A stretch of 29,367 nt of DNA, from assembly GCA_001931875.2 (NCBI GenBank), contig MSJH02000352.1:1-29367 (forward strand), written 5' to 3'. Below, one piece after another: positions 1-9,996 of the stretch. Numbering within the stretch: the stretch's first letter is position 1; each line of letters opens with the position of its first letter. Both the position numbers and the translations under genes were made by a program. The notes beneath the pieces were generated by a model that did no database searches, was not told where the DNA came from, and worked only from the letters and a program-made list of their open reading frames with translations. This DNA comes from Byssochlamys sp. IMV 00236. Its lineage: Eukaryota; Ascomycota; Eurotiomycetes; Eurotiales; Thermoascaceae.

Positions 1-22
1 AAAAAAAAAAAGTTTAAATTAC

Positions 23-944
23 TGATAACTTGTACGGCCGTCCGCAGCGTGTCTTGAACATTTTTCATTTCCACCGTGTCTCTTGCTGGTATCTTGCAGT
101 AGACAAAAGATTCCTTTAGTCCAGGTATATCATCGTCGCATTCTTCGGCCATATTCAAGATTCTCCGGATCGATCTTGATTTGAGTATGTCCAGTTGCTC
201 TGGTGATGTGATTTCAGGCCCAAGGTATAAAAAATTGGACACGATCTCTGTGATGATGAATGCATCGTCAGCCATGGTAACTTCCTCCTTGGTATTTTCC
301 TGCTGAGCGCGCCTTGATTTAGGATGACGCCTTGTGTCTAGGCTAAACAGACTTGCTCTTCTCTGCATCGGAGTGCCGCTTTCTTTGGTAGGCGTGCTTT
401 TTGAGAAGGCGGGTGAAGGTGAATCTGAGAGATACTTGCCCTTTGTATCCCAATCTCTAAAGGCAGAAAATCCATGATGCAGCCAGTATACATTTTTTGA
501 TGACCCACTATTGAGTATAACACTCATCAGAGTCCAACATGCACTGGAATCCATCATATGATCATCATATACGACTATAGTAGCCTCCTTTGGTAGCAAC
601 ACATAGTCTCCGCTGAACTGATCAATCCATTGCTTAAAGTAATTAATACCTTCGTGTGTTGTAATAAAGTTCTCCAAGTTGAAGTTTTGAGCCACATTAC
701 CTCGACGTTGGTATCTTTTGACGAGTAGAGTAGGCAAATCCAAGTTGATTGAATGACGGATATGAGACTTTTCAAAGTGAACAAGTGGTCGCATATCAAT
801 CATGAGTGGAGGTGGTACATGATTGAGTTTGTTTCCTAATTCAGCTGGTTCTATGGGCTTTGCAGCTAGACAGTGATCGTTTATGCTGGATGACTGTAGA
901 GTAGAAGAAAGGGTGTCAAGTACATCATGATTATCATACGCCAT
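23..944 (-). CDS. Rhodanese/dual-specificity protein phosphatase (MAPK phosphatase type), 5' part only
   Basis: An open frame of 307 codons starts at the ATG at 944 and runs toward the left edge. Residues about 35-165 look like a rhodanese/Cdc25-like domain (LMIDMRPLVHFEKSHIRHSI, then LDLPTLLVKR). A Ser/Thr-rich basic linker follows, and from about residue 225 a dual-specificity phosphatase domain begins (ITEIVSNFLYLGPE, IRRILNMAEECDDD). This order is that of MAP-kinase phosphatases of the Msg5/MKP kind, which dephosphorylate the Thr-X-Tyr loop of MAP kinases. The catalytic HCX5R loop is not in the window. The exon probably ends at 23 before a GT donor (GTAATTTAAA) whose intron begins with an A/T run at the edge, so the gene is cut by the window rather than visibly broken. 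A 69-nt homopolymer lies 38 nt upstream of the ATG. Family assignment is firm, the exact substrate is not. Confidence 0.85.
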
Positions 945-979
945 TATTTTCTTTTCTTGATTCAATATAAAGAATAATA

Positions 980-981
<2 letters not shown>

Positions 982-1050
<69 letters not shown>
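982..1050. repeat. Poly(A)/poly(T) homopolymer, 69 nt
   Basis: An uninterrupted run of A on the plus strand, so a T run in the presumed leader/promoter of the phosphatase gene, 38 nt upstream of its ATG. It could be a nucleosome-excluding dA:dT tract or partly an assembly artefact. Its true length is uncertain. Confidence 0.9.
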
Positions 1051-1052
<2 letters not shown>

Positions 1053-1167
1053 AACGCTCAAGTGACAAAGAGAAACCCAAAAAATATGGTAAAACAAGAT
1101 ATAAATATATCCTTGATATATTTTTAGAATTGCAGTAAATTACGTATAAATATATATTGCTTTTATT

Positions 1168-1793
1168 TTAAGAAATGGGAGGAACATTAGTTGTATTGGA
1201 AGACGACGGTGCATGATTTTGGTTATGCTGTTGAGCAACTTTAAGCTGTTCACGTAAATCAGTAATCTTGTTGGTCTGTTTTTTTACTAGCTCCATCAAT
1301 TGCTCTGTACGTATTTGGTATTGCTTTAGTAGCTGTTTAGTATGTTGTAATTCATTTGAAAGATTTTGAACATAATCGTCATCTATGCTTGATGATGAAG
1401 CCGTAGTGACTGTAGACTATAATATGACATGTATGTGTAACAACAGAAGAAAGAAATGGTTATTATTATCAGATTGGCCTGCCCCCCTACTTCCTTTCTC
1501 TCTTTTTGTTATCAAACAAAACTTACAGTGGGTGTTTGATAGGTATTTGCCGCGGTGGTAGTAGCGGTGGTATATTCCATATTGGTATTGGTTGTGTTAT
1601 TGGTTGGATCAAAGAAGAAGTCTACCGGTGGATGATATATATTAGTTGCTTGATCATTGTTATTATTGCTGTTATATCGTATGACATAAGGTTGTTGTTG
1701 TTGCTGTTGCTGTTGTTGTGGATAAGGTATATTAAATGATTGAGTATTACTTGACGAAGAGGAAGATGCTGCTGTGTAATAGGGTGTCTCCAT
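1168..1793 (-). CDS. Hypothetical Q/N/T-rich protein with C-terminal coiled coil (171 aa, two exons)
   Basis: Unrecognised. Exon 1 is 1793-1527 (89 codons), exon 2 is 1416-1168 (82 codons plus stop), joined by a 110-nt intron with donor GTAAGT and acceptor TATAG, phase 0. Without splicing the frame stops four codons into the intron. The N-terminal half is low complexity: a serine run, nine glutamines at about residues 25-33, an Asn run and Thr-rich stretches. The C-terminal half (about residues 105-155) is a heptad-like coiled coil rich in Leu, Gln and Lys, beginning YVQNLSNELQHTKQLLKQ. It could be a small leucine-zipper or scaffold protein, but no DNA-binding basic region is visible. The poly-Q codons make shadow frames on the other strand. 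A real gene is likely because the spliced frame stays open and ends cleanly. Confidence 0.62.
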
Positions 1794-2244
1794 CTAGATT
1801 CTTGTAAGAAAACAAAGAAAAAACGAAAAGGAAGGAAAAAAGAAGAGTGCGAGATATTAAAAGAAAGCTCCCAGTTACACAACAAATTACTCATAGCAAC
1901 TGCGCTTCCGGACTGCATACAACATCCGTTACTATAAAGTATACCCTCTACTTTAACTAGAGTAAAAGGAATAAACGGTATGATCAAAAGATGGCTCAAG
2001 AAAGTTATATAATACCTCACTCATTCCTTATTGATTTGCCCTGATGAAACAACGAGAAAAGAGAAATAGGTCATTGATACATTCAAATTTAAACTCCATT
2101 GAAACTTTATTTCAGTTTGACACACACATTATCTGTATGAACTCACAGGTTGTGGTAACCTTGACAATAGAAAGGCTCGATAATCATTTTCTATTTTTAT
2201 GCTTAGCATGCCTATAAATATACTCTTTCCTTTTCCTTCTTTTG
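1794..2244. other. Intergenic region, no gene seen
   Basis: About 450 nt between two minus-strand genes. It must contain the promoter of the 171-aa gene and the 3' end of the 273-aa gene. The frames that cross it lack coding character. Nothing else recognised. Confidence 0.6.
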
Positions 2245-3213
2245 TTAGTTACCTGGTTGCTTCTTTGGTGGGGTATCTAATCGCTTTGAAAAATATTTTT
2301 CTTTATGATTACTCTGTCCTTGTGTCTGGTGGTGGTGGCTTTTGCTGAGCAATTGAAACCTTCCTTCTACGACGATCGAATTCTTTCTTCGTTCCTGTAT
2401 GGTTGCTAAGAGTTGTCTTGCTGAATCAGTCACAGACTTCTAAAACGAGCATCAGTCATGTTGTCACAACAGTATGCCATGATCTACCTTTGTCTCTCGA
2501 CGCTGCCCCTTCTCCTGGTGACTCGTCGTTGCCATAGTACGAGTGGCATTATTTTTAATTCGTGTCACCGTGTCTATTGGCTGCCTGTGTTGCTCCATTT
2601 CAAATGACCCTCTTTTCCGCTGAGGACACTCTATAATATTGGATGACCGCCTGGCAAGAATACTTTTGACTCTATCATTTTCTACAGCCTTGATGCTAGT
2701 GTTGGTTATCTTTTTTTGTAATTCTTCTAATCGTTTGTTAGGTATCTTTCTCTGCATTTCCTGCATTCGTTCACCACGACATGGTTTACTATGATGCTTA
2801 AGTTTTCATATGAAAATGATGTATGAAATTATTACCTAATTGCAGATATATTTGTAGGCGCAAGAGTATAATCATCCATTAAAACTGAATGGTTATCAAT
2901 AAAGTCTTTAAGGTCATTTGATTCCAAATCCAGGCATTCTACATCATTTTCACCTAAAATAAAAACAGACATCAATATTAACCATTTACAGCGTTCAGAG
3001 CTTACCGTTACTAATCTTTTTAAACAGCATGACACTTTCACACCTTGAAAGTGCTCTTTCATAACACACTGATGGAGCTGGTGTAACTAACTGACGGCGA
3101 ACATGTCTCCACTCATCATCATCCACACTTTCAAGGTCAATGACTTTACTTTTACTATAAAAACGCTGCAAGTCAACCAGATCGTCTTCAAAATCAAAGG
3201 AAACAGTACTCAT
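2245..3213 (-). CDS. Hypothetical basic protein with acidic N-terminus (273 aa, four exons)
   Basis: Unrecognised. Exons 3213-3006, 2953-2836, 2788-2488 and 2439-2245 join in frame through introns of 52, 47 and 48 nt with donors GTAAGC, GTAATA and GTAGAT, and acceptors TTTTAG, CATAG and TTTTAG. The ATG at 3213 was chosen because the longer frame upstream is an unusual Phe-rich leader translated from the A/G-rich 5' region. The N-terminal about 120 residues are acidic (FDFEDDLVDL, LESVDDDEW, NDVECLDLESNDLKDF). The rest is basic and probably helical (RMQEMQRKIPNKRLEELQKK) and ends in a Lys/His/Gln-rich tail. No membrane segment or signal peptide is evident. The charge pattern suggests a nuclear or cytoskeletal adaptor, but that is only a guess. 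Consistent phases across three introns make the gene itself credible. Confidence 0.68.
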
Positions 3214-4048
3214 GAAAGAATAAAAAGAAAGAAAAGAAAAGAAAAAAAGAGAGGTATCATGCATCTCATTTTTATTTCCAGAATTAGTACCAAATGTCAA
3301 CAGTAACTCCTATTATTTGTTTTACATTTTATGTGATGCAGATCGTATATTCAACCGAGGTCATTCTTTCATGTCTTTGTGTCCTTTTTTTTTTTTTTAA
3401 AAAAAAAAATTGAATCATTGTCTGTGTAAAGTAGAGACACAAGGAACCATCGACAAGTAGAAAAACAGCGCGTTCAGAAAGTTAGGTCCCCCTTGATGTT
3501 TATGGCGATTATCCTGCTCATATCTCCGTTTTTTAAGCATTGTTCCTTTAGTGTATGTTTATGCAATACTAACTCTAATATGGCATGCAGGCGAAATTGT
3601 TGAATGATGATTTTATATATGGCCACCATTCTACTGAATCTCAATGTCTTGGGGTCATAACTCATATGGCTCCAATAAGACAGAAACATAATAGTTCTTC
3701 AGAAACGACCCTGATGGGCATAATACTGTTTAATAAAGTTCAGTAGTTTAAAAGAGACAACTTATTTTTCATGATTGGGAATCAATCTATTCGCCGATTT
3801 ATGGTCCGTCTAAACTGCTTTCTCTAAGGATGGTGAAAAAGGACCGTCCGTGATCGAGTGGCCAGTTTTTGTAAATAGTTCATCGGTCTCCATTGATTGA
3901 TATCGTCACGAATTGGCCAAAAGGAATGGGGGCCTTTAAAGAGATCAAGCTAAAAAAGAAAAAATAGATATCATGGTCACTCATTGCATTACGAAAAAAT
4001 AAAGCTGTGAAACGATATTCTTTTTCTTTACGCAATATATATTCTTTG
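3214..4048. promoter_or_regulatory. Divergent intergenic region between the 273-aa gene and the TAPT1-like gene
   Basis: About 830 nt holding both promoters. A 71-codon minus-strand frame at 3474-3689 is open but has no recognisable domain, and I do not call it a gene. ATTGG boxes (inverted CCAAT) occur near 3912. No palindromic operator was recognised. Confidence 0.45.
3385..3409. repeat. T14-A11 palindromic tract
   Basis: Fourteen T directly followed by eleven A. It lies in the divergent intergenic space between the 273-aa gene and the TAPT1-like gene and could act as a nucleosome-depleted promoter tract. Confidence 0.85.
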
Positions 4049-6204
4049 ATGACCAAAATAAAATCTCACTCAGTGCCAACGACGCCTTTATTACAAAATC
4101 ATTTTGACGCTTTGTCTCCAACGACAACAAAGAGTTCAATAAGAAAGAATAGAAAGAATAGTAAAAAGAAGAAAGCACAGCATAAAAGTGATGAAGAACC
4201 ATCAGAACAGACAAATGAGCAACAACAACAGCAACAACAACAACAAGAGTCATTACAGCCGATTTCATTCTTGGAATACTTGAAGGATGAGTTGACAGTG
4301 GCTGATTTCGATAGTGCACAAGAATTGAAAAGAGAGAGAGTAACCAATTTCTTGGGTGTACCTGGTGCGATAGAAAAGGTAATAAAACTATAGCGTTGAT
4401 TGATAACTGAACTTGATATGATAGCTGATGGGATTTGGAATATTTGTATGCTTTGATTCTTTCTTATATACCTTTACTATACTTCCTTTACGATTCTGCT
4501 TGGCCTTTTATCATTTTATCATCTTTATCATTCACAACACACGAGCATTTATTCTAGGACAAAAAGAAAGGTAAATTCGGAATCTATTGTATCCCTATGC
4601 TAACGGAATATCTAGTTATACGCGATTACGACCATCTCAAAAATGTGATCTACTCAAAGGATTCCTAGTGATGATTACTTGTGTCTTTATGAACATCTTT
4701 GATCCTTCTCGAGTCTATCATTCCATTCGTGGTCAAGCTGTATTGAAACTCTATGTTATATTGAACGTTCTGGAAATTTGTGATAAATTATGCTGTTCTT
4801 TAGGTGTTGATGTGTTGGATGCCTTGTTTTCTAAATCTACCTTGGGTAATTCACCACAGGACATCAAAGGTGCTGCTTATGCCAAAAGACAGCTTAAACC
4901 AATCACTTTCTTTATTCTGGCAGCAGGCTATATGGGTAAGTGATGATATCTTTCAAAAAGAAGAAAAGCTAAACCATTGGGAACTAGTTATGCATACCCT
5001 TATCCTCTTCTTTCAAATGATAACTCTAAACGTAGCCATCAACTTTTACTCGAATGCTTTGCTTTCTTTACTCATCTCGAACCAGTTTGTCGAAATCAAA
5101 CAATCTGTATTCAAACGATTTGAAAAAGAAAACCTCTTTCAATTGACCTGCAGTGGTAATAAAAGGAAAATAGGATATGATGATGTCGTTGACATTTTTA
5201 TGTAGATATTGTCGAAAGGTTTCAACAATCCGCATTTCTATTTATTATCACCTTACGTAATGTGATTGAATTATCCGAATCAGGGCCATCATCTATCTTA
5301 CCATCTACGTTCGTGCCTTTGTTCAAACTGCCTGCTTCCACATCACTCAACACGCTCATGACACCTGTCGTCATGGTGATTACTTCAGAACTGCTTGTAG
5401 ATTGGCTAAAGCATGCATTCATAACCAAGTTTAATCAGATACGACCCTCGATCTATGGGAAATACATTGACATCTTATGTAAAGATCTTGTCATTGGAAG
5501 TCCTGGCCGAATGACAGGTAAACACCATGCCTTTGTGGATCAATCACCAGTCGTATCACGAAGGATTGGATTTCCTGTGCTTCCACTGGCATGTTTGGTA
5601 AGTGTTTTTTTTTTTTGACTTGAATCATTCATTGAATATTCATTTTTACCTAGTATATTCGTATGATGCAGCAAATACTGCCAATGATGTTTATGTCACA
5701 GGGCGGAAATGGAACAACAGCTGCCTCGGTCATTACTTCAAGCATTCTTCATTATCAGAATGTACTAAGTCAATATCTACCTGTACGACTTCAAATAGTA
5801 TTAGTCTCTATGGTAAACTCAGGTTGGCTAGAGCATGTATTAGATCGATTGATTCGATTTGTGATTTGGACTTTATTTGTGTGCGTTTTGGCCATTGTGT
5901 AAGTTAATTCCATCATTTCAAAACAAAACATTAACCGTATATCAGTTTACTCGCTTTGAAGGTAGTCGTTGGCATGAATTTATTAGGATATGCGTATAAA
6001 CGATATTTGAGTATGGAAGAACGGGATAAAGCAGAAATGAAAAAGGATCAAGAAGTAAAGGAGATGAGTAAAGAAGAAAATGAATATCGCAAGTCAGTGA
6101 ATGAATACTTGAGTCAGCCCGAGGACCATTTGCTTTCAAAGCCTATTAAATATACCTTGGAGACTGTGGATCGGTTTTCGATGGTGAAGAGTCGAATTCC
6201 TTGA
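4049..6204 (+). CDS. TAPT1: TAPT1/EMP65-family multi-pass membrane protein (619 aa, seven exons)
   Basis: Exons 4049-4378, 4425-4570, 4616-4935, 4988-5155, 5206-5597, 5654-5898 and 5946-6204 join in frame with GT-AG introns of 45-56 nt. The product matches the TAPT1 family (yeast Emp65, an ER membrane protein linked to folding quality control; animal TAPT1 is linked to ciliary and Golgi function). Visible family segments, in order, are FGIFVCFDSFLYTFTILPLR, CDLLKGFLVMITCVFMN, YHSIRGQAVLKLYVILNVLE, TLNVAINFYSNALLSLLISN, FVEIKQSVFKRFEKENLFQL, ITSELLVDWLKHAFITKFN and RRIGFPVLPLA. Several are hydrophobic transmembrane helices. The start is the ATG at 4049; an upstream in-frame GTG has no support. 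The first about 75 residues are a charged disordered region with nine glutamines at about 57-65. The C-terminus is a charged cytosolic tail. The last acceptor (ATATCAG, exon from 5946) was preferred over one 18 nt downstream because it keeps frame and the hydrophobic family segment. Confidence 0.92.
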
Positions 6205-7211
6205 AAAATCAAAATAAAAATGACATTCAATGCATAATTACTCCCTCCTCTTGGTAGCAACTTTATATAAACTGTGCCTTTTCTTTGTTTAAAAGTGTAT
6301 AATACCAGACCATGAAGAAAGCAGCAGCTTGATATGAGATAAAATATCATGCTTTATTACATACTATTTAGGAACAAGTTGATAGCTTTACCTAAATATG
6401 ACCAAAGGAGAGAACATAGAGATTTGCTACACTTTACTCCAAAATTACAATAATCTTCAAGGGAACGTAGACCGTAAAAGCGAATTGTTAAAACTATGAG
6501 TAACAGAAATACCTTTGGCCAAAGTAAGCAATAAATTTCCTTTTTAGGTCAATTGACGGTGGAACCATTGTGATAAACAATTGTGCACAAATACGAATAG
6601 ATAATTTGCTCTAATTTTTTGTCTGTTTCATAAACACTTTTAACAAGTCTCATATCTTTACCAATAGTTTTTGTCTCAGGGTAAAAAAGTCCTAAAATGT
6701 ACAAATTCTATTTCCGATAACTCTAGTTTCAGGGATAAAGAACACATTGACTAGTTAATTTCATAAGCTACAGTCTTATTGTACATAGCTTTACTACTAA
6801 GAAAGGGAGGAGAGGGAGTATCAAAAGAGAGAGAGAAAGAGAGAAGAGCAGGCAAAAGATTAATGAATCCATCTTAACGTGGCAGGTTACATCAGGGGCA
6901 CCTTCTTTTTCTATTTATTGAAAAGATCAAAGGCTATTTAATTATGTGTAACATCTATAATAAACAGTTCATTAAATTTCACAAATCTTAATATGAACAA
7001 ACAATAAATATCTTCTCAATGGTGTTGAACCTGCATTGTCATTGGCTTCTATGCATGCAAAAAAAATCTGATATCAATTCGCAAAGAGAAAGAAAAAAGA
7101 AAAAAAAGTAAGCTACAATAATAAACATTTTGTACAACGGTAATAAATGCTTTTTTTTTTCTGCCTTGATTCTGGATTCTTTTTTCTTCTTCTTTTATTT
7201 AATATAAATTC
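6205..7211. other. Long AT-rich intergenic region with a GA-rich tract
   Basis: About 1 kb with no credible coding frame on either strand. A purine-rich GA tract lies at about 6797-6855. The last about 100 nt before 7212 are T/C- and A-rich, typical of a leader. No RNA gene was recognised. Confidence 0.55.
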
Positions 7212-9523
7212 ATGTTCAAGAGTAAAAAGAAGAGACAACAAAAGGAGCAACAAAAGAAGGAAGCAATTGAGTCTTCGATACCAGAGATTAACAAGTACCA
7301 ACTCTTGGACGATATTCAACTTGCTCATGACTTTCGTTCTTCTGTCATCTTGCCTCAACTCAACAAAGATCTCGACGCACAGCTACCACAACTCAACAAA
7401 GATCTCGACACACAACTACCACCGATGATAAAAAATGAAGAGACAAGTCCACCCATGTCACCTACAGTAGACAGTTCAACCTATTATGAACAAATAGCTG
7501 CTTGGAGACATCAGCGTAACCAAAGATTTTCTAATGGGTTATTTGGTGGTAAACATCGAGGAAGACCTAAAATAACAACCAAAAGGTCTGCTTTATCTGA
7601 ACAAGAAGAGGATCATGAAGAAGAAGAAAAAGAAAAGGTACAAAAGATAACACATGAGTGAATTATGTGTAACACTTTTTAAGGAACAAGAAACCCTCTT
7701 GTACGAACCAGACTCAGAGGAAGAAAACTATTTCTTTCAAGACTTTTCAGAAGAGAGTAGCAAAAATATAAAAAAGAAGAAAAGGACGATTGTACATCGT
7801 ATTGAAGATGAACCAAAGAAAATGTTTGATCTATCTTCATTTGCAAAGGACTTGCATGATAATAGATTATCAGTCATTCAACCACGCCAGAGTACGATTA
7901 TCATGACAGAGGAGGACGAAAAACAACTAGAGACACTATTACAACAAAGGAAACAGATGGGTAGTTCTGAGTCTTTATTAGTCATTCGACAGCCATCTCC
8001 TTTACCTTCTATAGAAAGAAAACCTTCACACCATGAGACTATTAAAGAAGAAGAAGAAGAAGAACAGATCGTACCTCAATTATCAAATCATCATTCGGCT
8101 GCAAATAGTGTATCAAGCACGATAAGTACTGTATCATCACACATGATAAAAGAAGAAGATGGGATGAGTGAAAAAATAGGTACTCAAAAAGAAAATCACC
8201 TCTTTTTTATATCATTTTATTGACCTTTTAATAGAAATTGATGACCCTGTAGAAACCAACATAGATCCATCTTCTTCTTCTTCTTCTTCTCCTCCTCGTC
8301 CTCCTATTATTGCCCCGCAACAGGAGATACCATCACCAATAGCACCGCCATCATTACCTCCACCTCCGATCCCATCATTAGCAGCAGCAGCAACAGCAAC
8401 AAGAACGAAAACTCAGCCTGTTTTGGATTTAAAAAGCTCTAAAAGTACCTCCTCTATTCAATCCAATATAAAACGATCTACATCGACTACAAGCAATACG
8501 ATTATAAAAACCCCTCTGAATAGAAAAAAATCAGTACTACAAGAGGAAGCCAAGAGTCCAAGAAAATCAATTAGTATGGACAATCTGAAAGCAATAGACA
8601 TCAAACCCGTCAAGAGTCCCTCTAGAAGTCTCTTTGGCAGTCTACGCCAAGTGAGTCGAAGCAAGACGACAAGTAGCGGTGGTCATTCATCACCTTTCAA
8701 AGGCCTTGTTCGTAATATGAGTACATCTCATAAACCGACCCATGGCGGTATGTCGAGGGCAGCCATGGCCGTTATTCAACACGAACAGCAACAAGAAAAG
8801 GAACCCAAGCGTGCAACGAGTCGTCTGATTTCTCAATTAATTTCAAAAGCAGCTAGGCACAGAAGCAGCAACACAAGTACAAAAATTGTAAACATGAATG
8901 AGAGCAATACAAATAGAGCCCAGGTGGTGAGGAGAACGATCATCTATGTTCAGCCAGATTCGCTTCATGATTTACTCAAGAACGGCGGGGAAGGTACCAA
9001 GATTGCCAGTTCTCGTGTCTCTGACGGTTCGCTCTCTCCAGATGATGAGACAGTCAGGTCAAAGGAATACGTGACGGCAACCAAGATTGTTCGTCAGACA
9101 TCGGTTCGTAAACGCGTTGTGAATAACCCAGAGGATGACAAGAAGAGATGGCAGCTGAAAAGCATGGATGAACATGATCTGGCTGTGCCAGCCAAGGAAG
9201 AGTACATGGAAGGTCTCGAGTTACGAGAAATGTCGGACGGTTCTGTTATTTGGGGTATCGTCAAACAACAAGGTAACCGTAAGAGCTTCTTTGCACCAGA
9301 TAATATGTATGTAGAGGAAGATGAATTACCTCCTCCTATTCCCAAACGATCACCCAAGAGACAAGTCCTGGCCGACAATGATACTGATATCTATTATTCT
9401 AATGAAGTAACACTACCCAATTTGCTAAAAATGATGGAGCAACAAGAAACTCATCCTGGTGATGAGCTATCTGTTGATGATCAGTTGGATGAAATGATGC
9501 GTATTTTGACCAGTCAGCAATGA
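7212..9523 (+). CDS. Hypothetical Ser/Pro-rich, largely disordered protein with a structured-looking C-terminus (736 aa, three exons)
   Basis: Unrecognised. Exons 7212-7637, 7684-8179 and 8235-9523 join in frame by introns of 46 and 55 nt (donors GTACAA and GTACTC). The N-terminus is very basic (FKSKKKRQQKEQQKKEA). Two tandem copies of an 11-residue unit, LPQLNKDLDAQ and LPQLNKDLDTQ, follow (nt about 7350-7415). Next come acidic runs, a Ser run, and a proline-rich stretch at about residues 325-355 (IAPPSLPPPPIPS). The region from about residue 545 looks more constrained, with TIIYVQPDSLHDLL, EGLELREMSDGSVIWGIVK and PPPIPKRSPKR. The last two are, respectively, a compact hydrophobic/acidic module and a polyproline SH3-ligand-like site. 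Many SxR/RxS basic patches suggest phosphorylation and cortical or cytoskeletal polarity work, but this is inference only. No membrane segment is seen. Confidence 0.75.
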
Positions 9524-9996
9524 TTTGCTTATGTAATATCACAGTCTATATTATAAGCTCCCAAAAATTTCATCTTTAAATATTCAACACTACATCCTTT
9601 ATGTGTAAATTAAATAAACAAGTCCAATATTATTTCTTTTACACTTGTAGAATGGAATGAACTGGTTCAATGTTTTATAGACTTTAATTAATTCTCGGAA
9701 AACGCAGCTTGCTCATTTTTCTATGTTTGATATATTCAAGGTACGAAGTTCAGTTTGAATATCAATGAGTGCGTCTCTGATTTGATGTCATAAATACAAT
9801 TAGACAATGTATCTAAGCCAAATAGAAAAAGAATTTGAATTCTTACGTTCTCTCATTCTACTTCTTCTTTTCCCCCTTCCTTTTTCCAACTTTTGTAAAT
9901 ACTTTTAAACCACAAGGTATGTCTTTTACCCTTCTATTTTACACGGAATTTATGTTAACATATTTCATAATGAAAAGAATTATATAGAGCTGCTCA
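9524..9996 (+). promoter_or_regulatory. Promoter and leader of VTC-A
   Basis: About 470 nt, AT-rich. A C/T-rich block at about 9850-9895 (TTCTTCTTTTCCCCCTTCC) probably marks the transcription start zone. I did not see a Pho4-type CACGTG palindrome. Confidence 0.4.
9917..9987 (+). other. Probable 5'-UTR intron of VTC-A
   Basis: GTATGT donor after CACAAG and TATATAG acceptor 9 nt before the ATG at 9997, 71 nt long. Two other ATGs lie inside this segment, and removing it makes 9997 the first ATG after the C/T-rich block. Confidence 0.5.

Noticed and set aside
1506..1739. Plus-strand 77-codon frame with a leucine run
   Set aside because: It is the reverse complement of the poly-Gln/Asn codons of the 171-aa minus-strand gene; the hydrophobicity is an artefact.
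3981..4347. Minus-strand frames with Cys- or Val-rich runs
   Set aside because: Shadows of the CAA repeat and coding sequence of TAPT1 exon 1.
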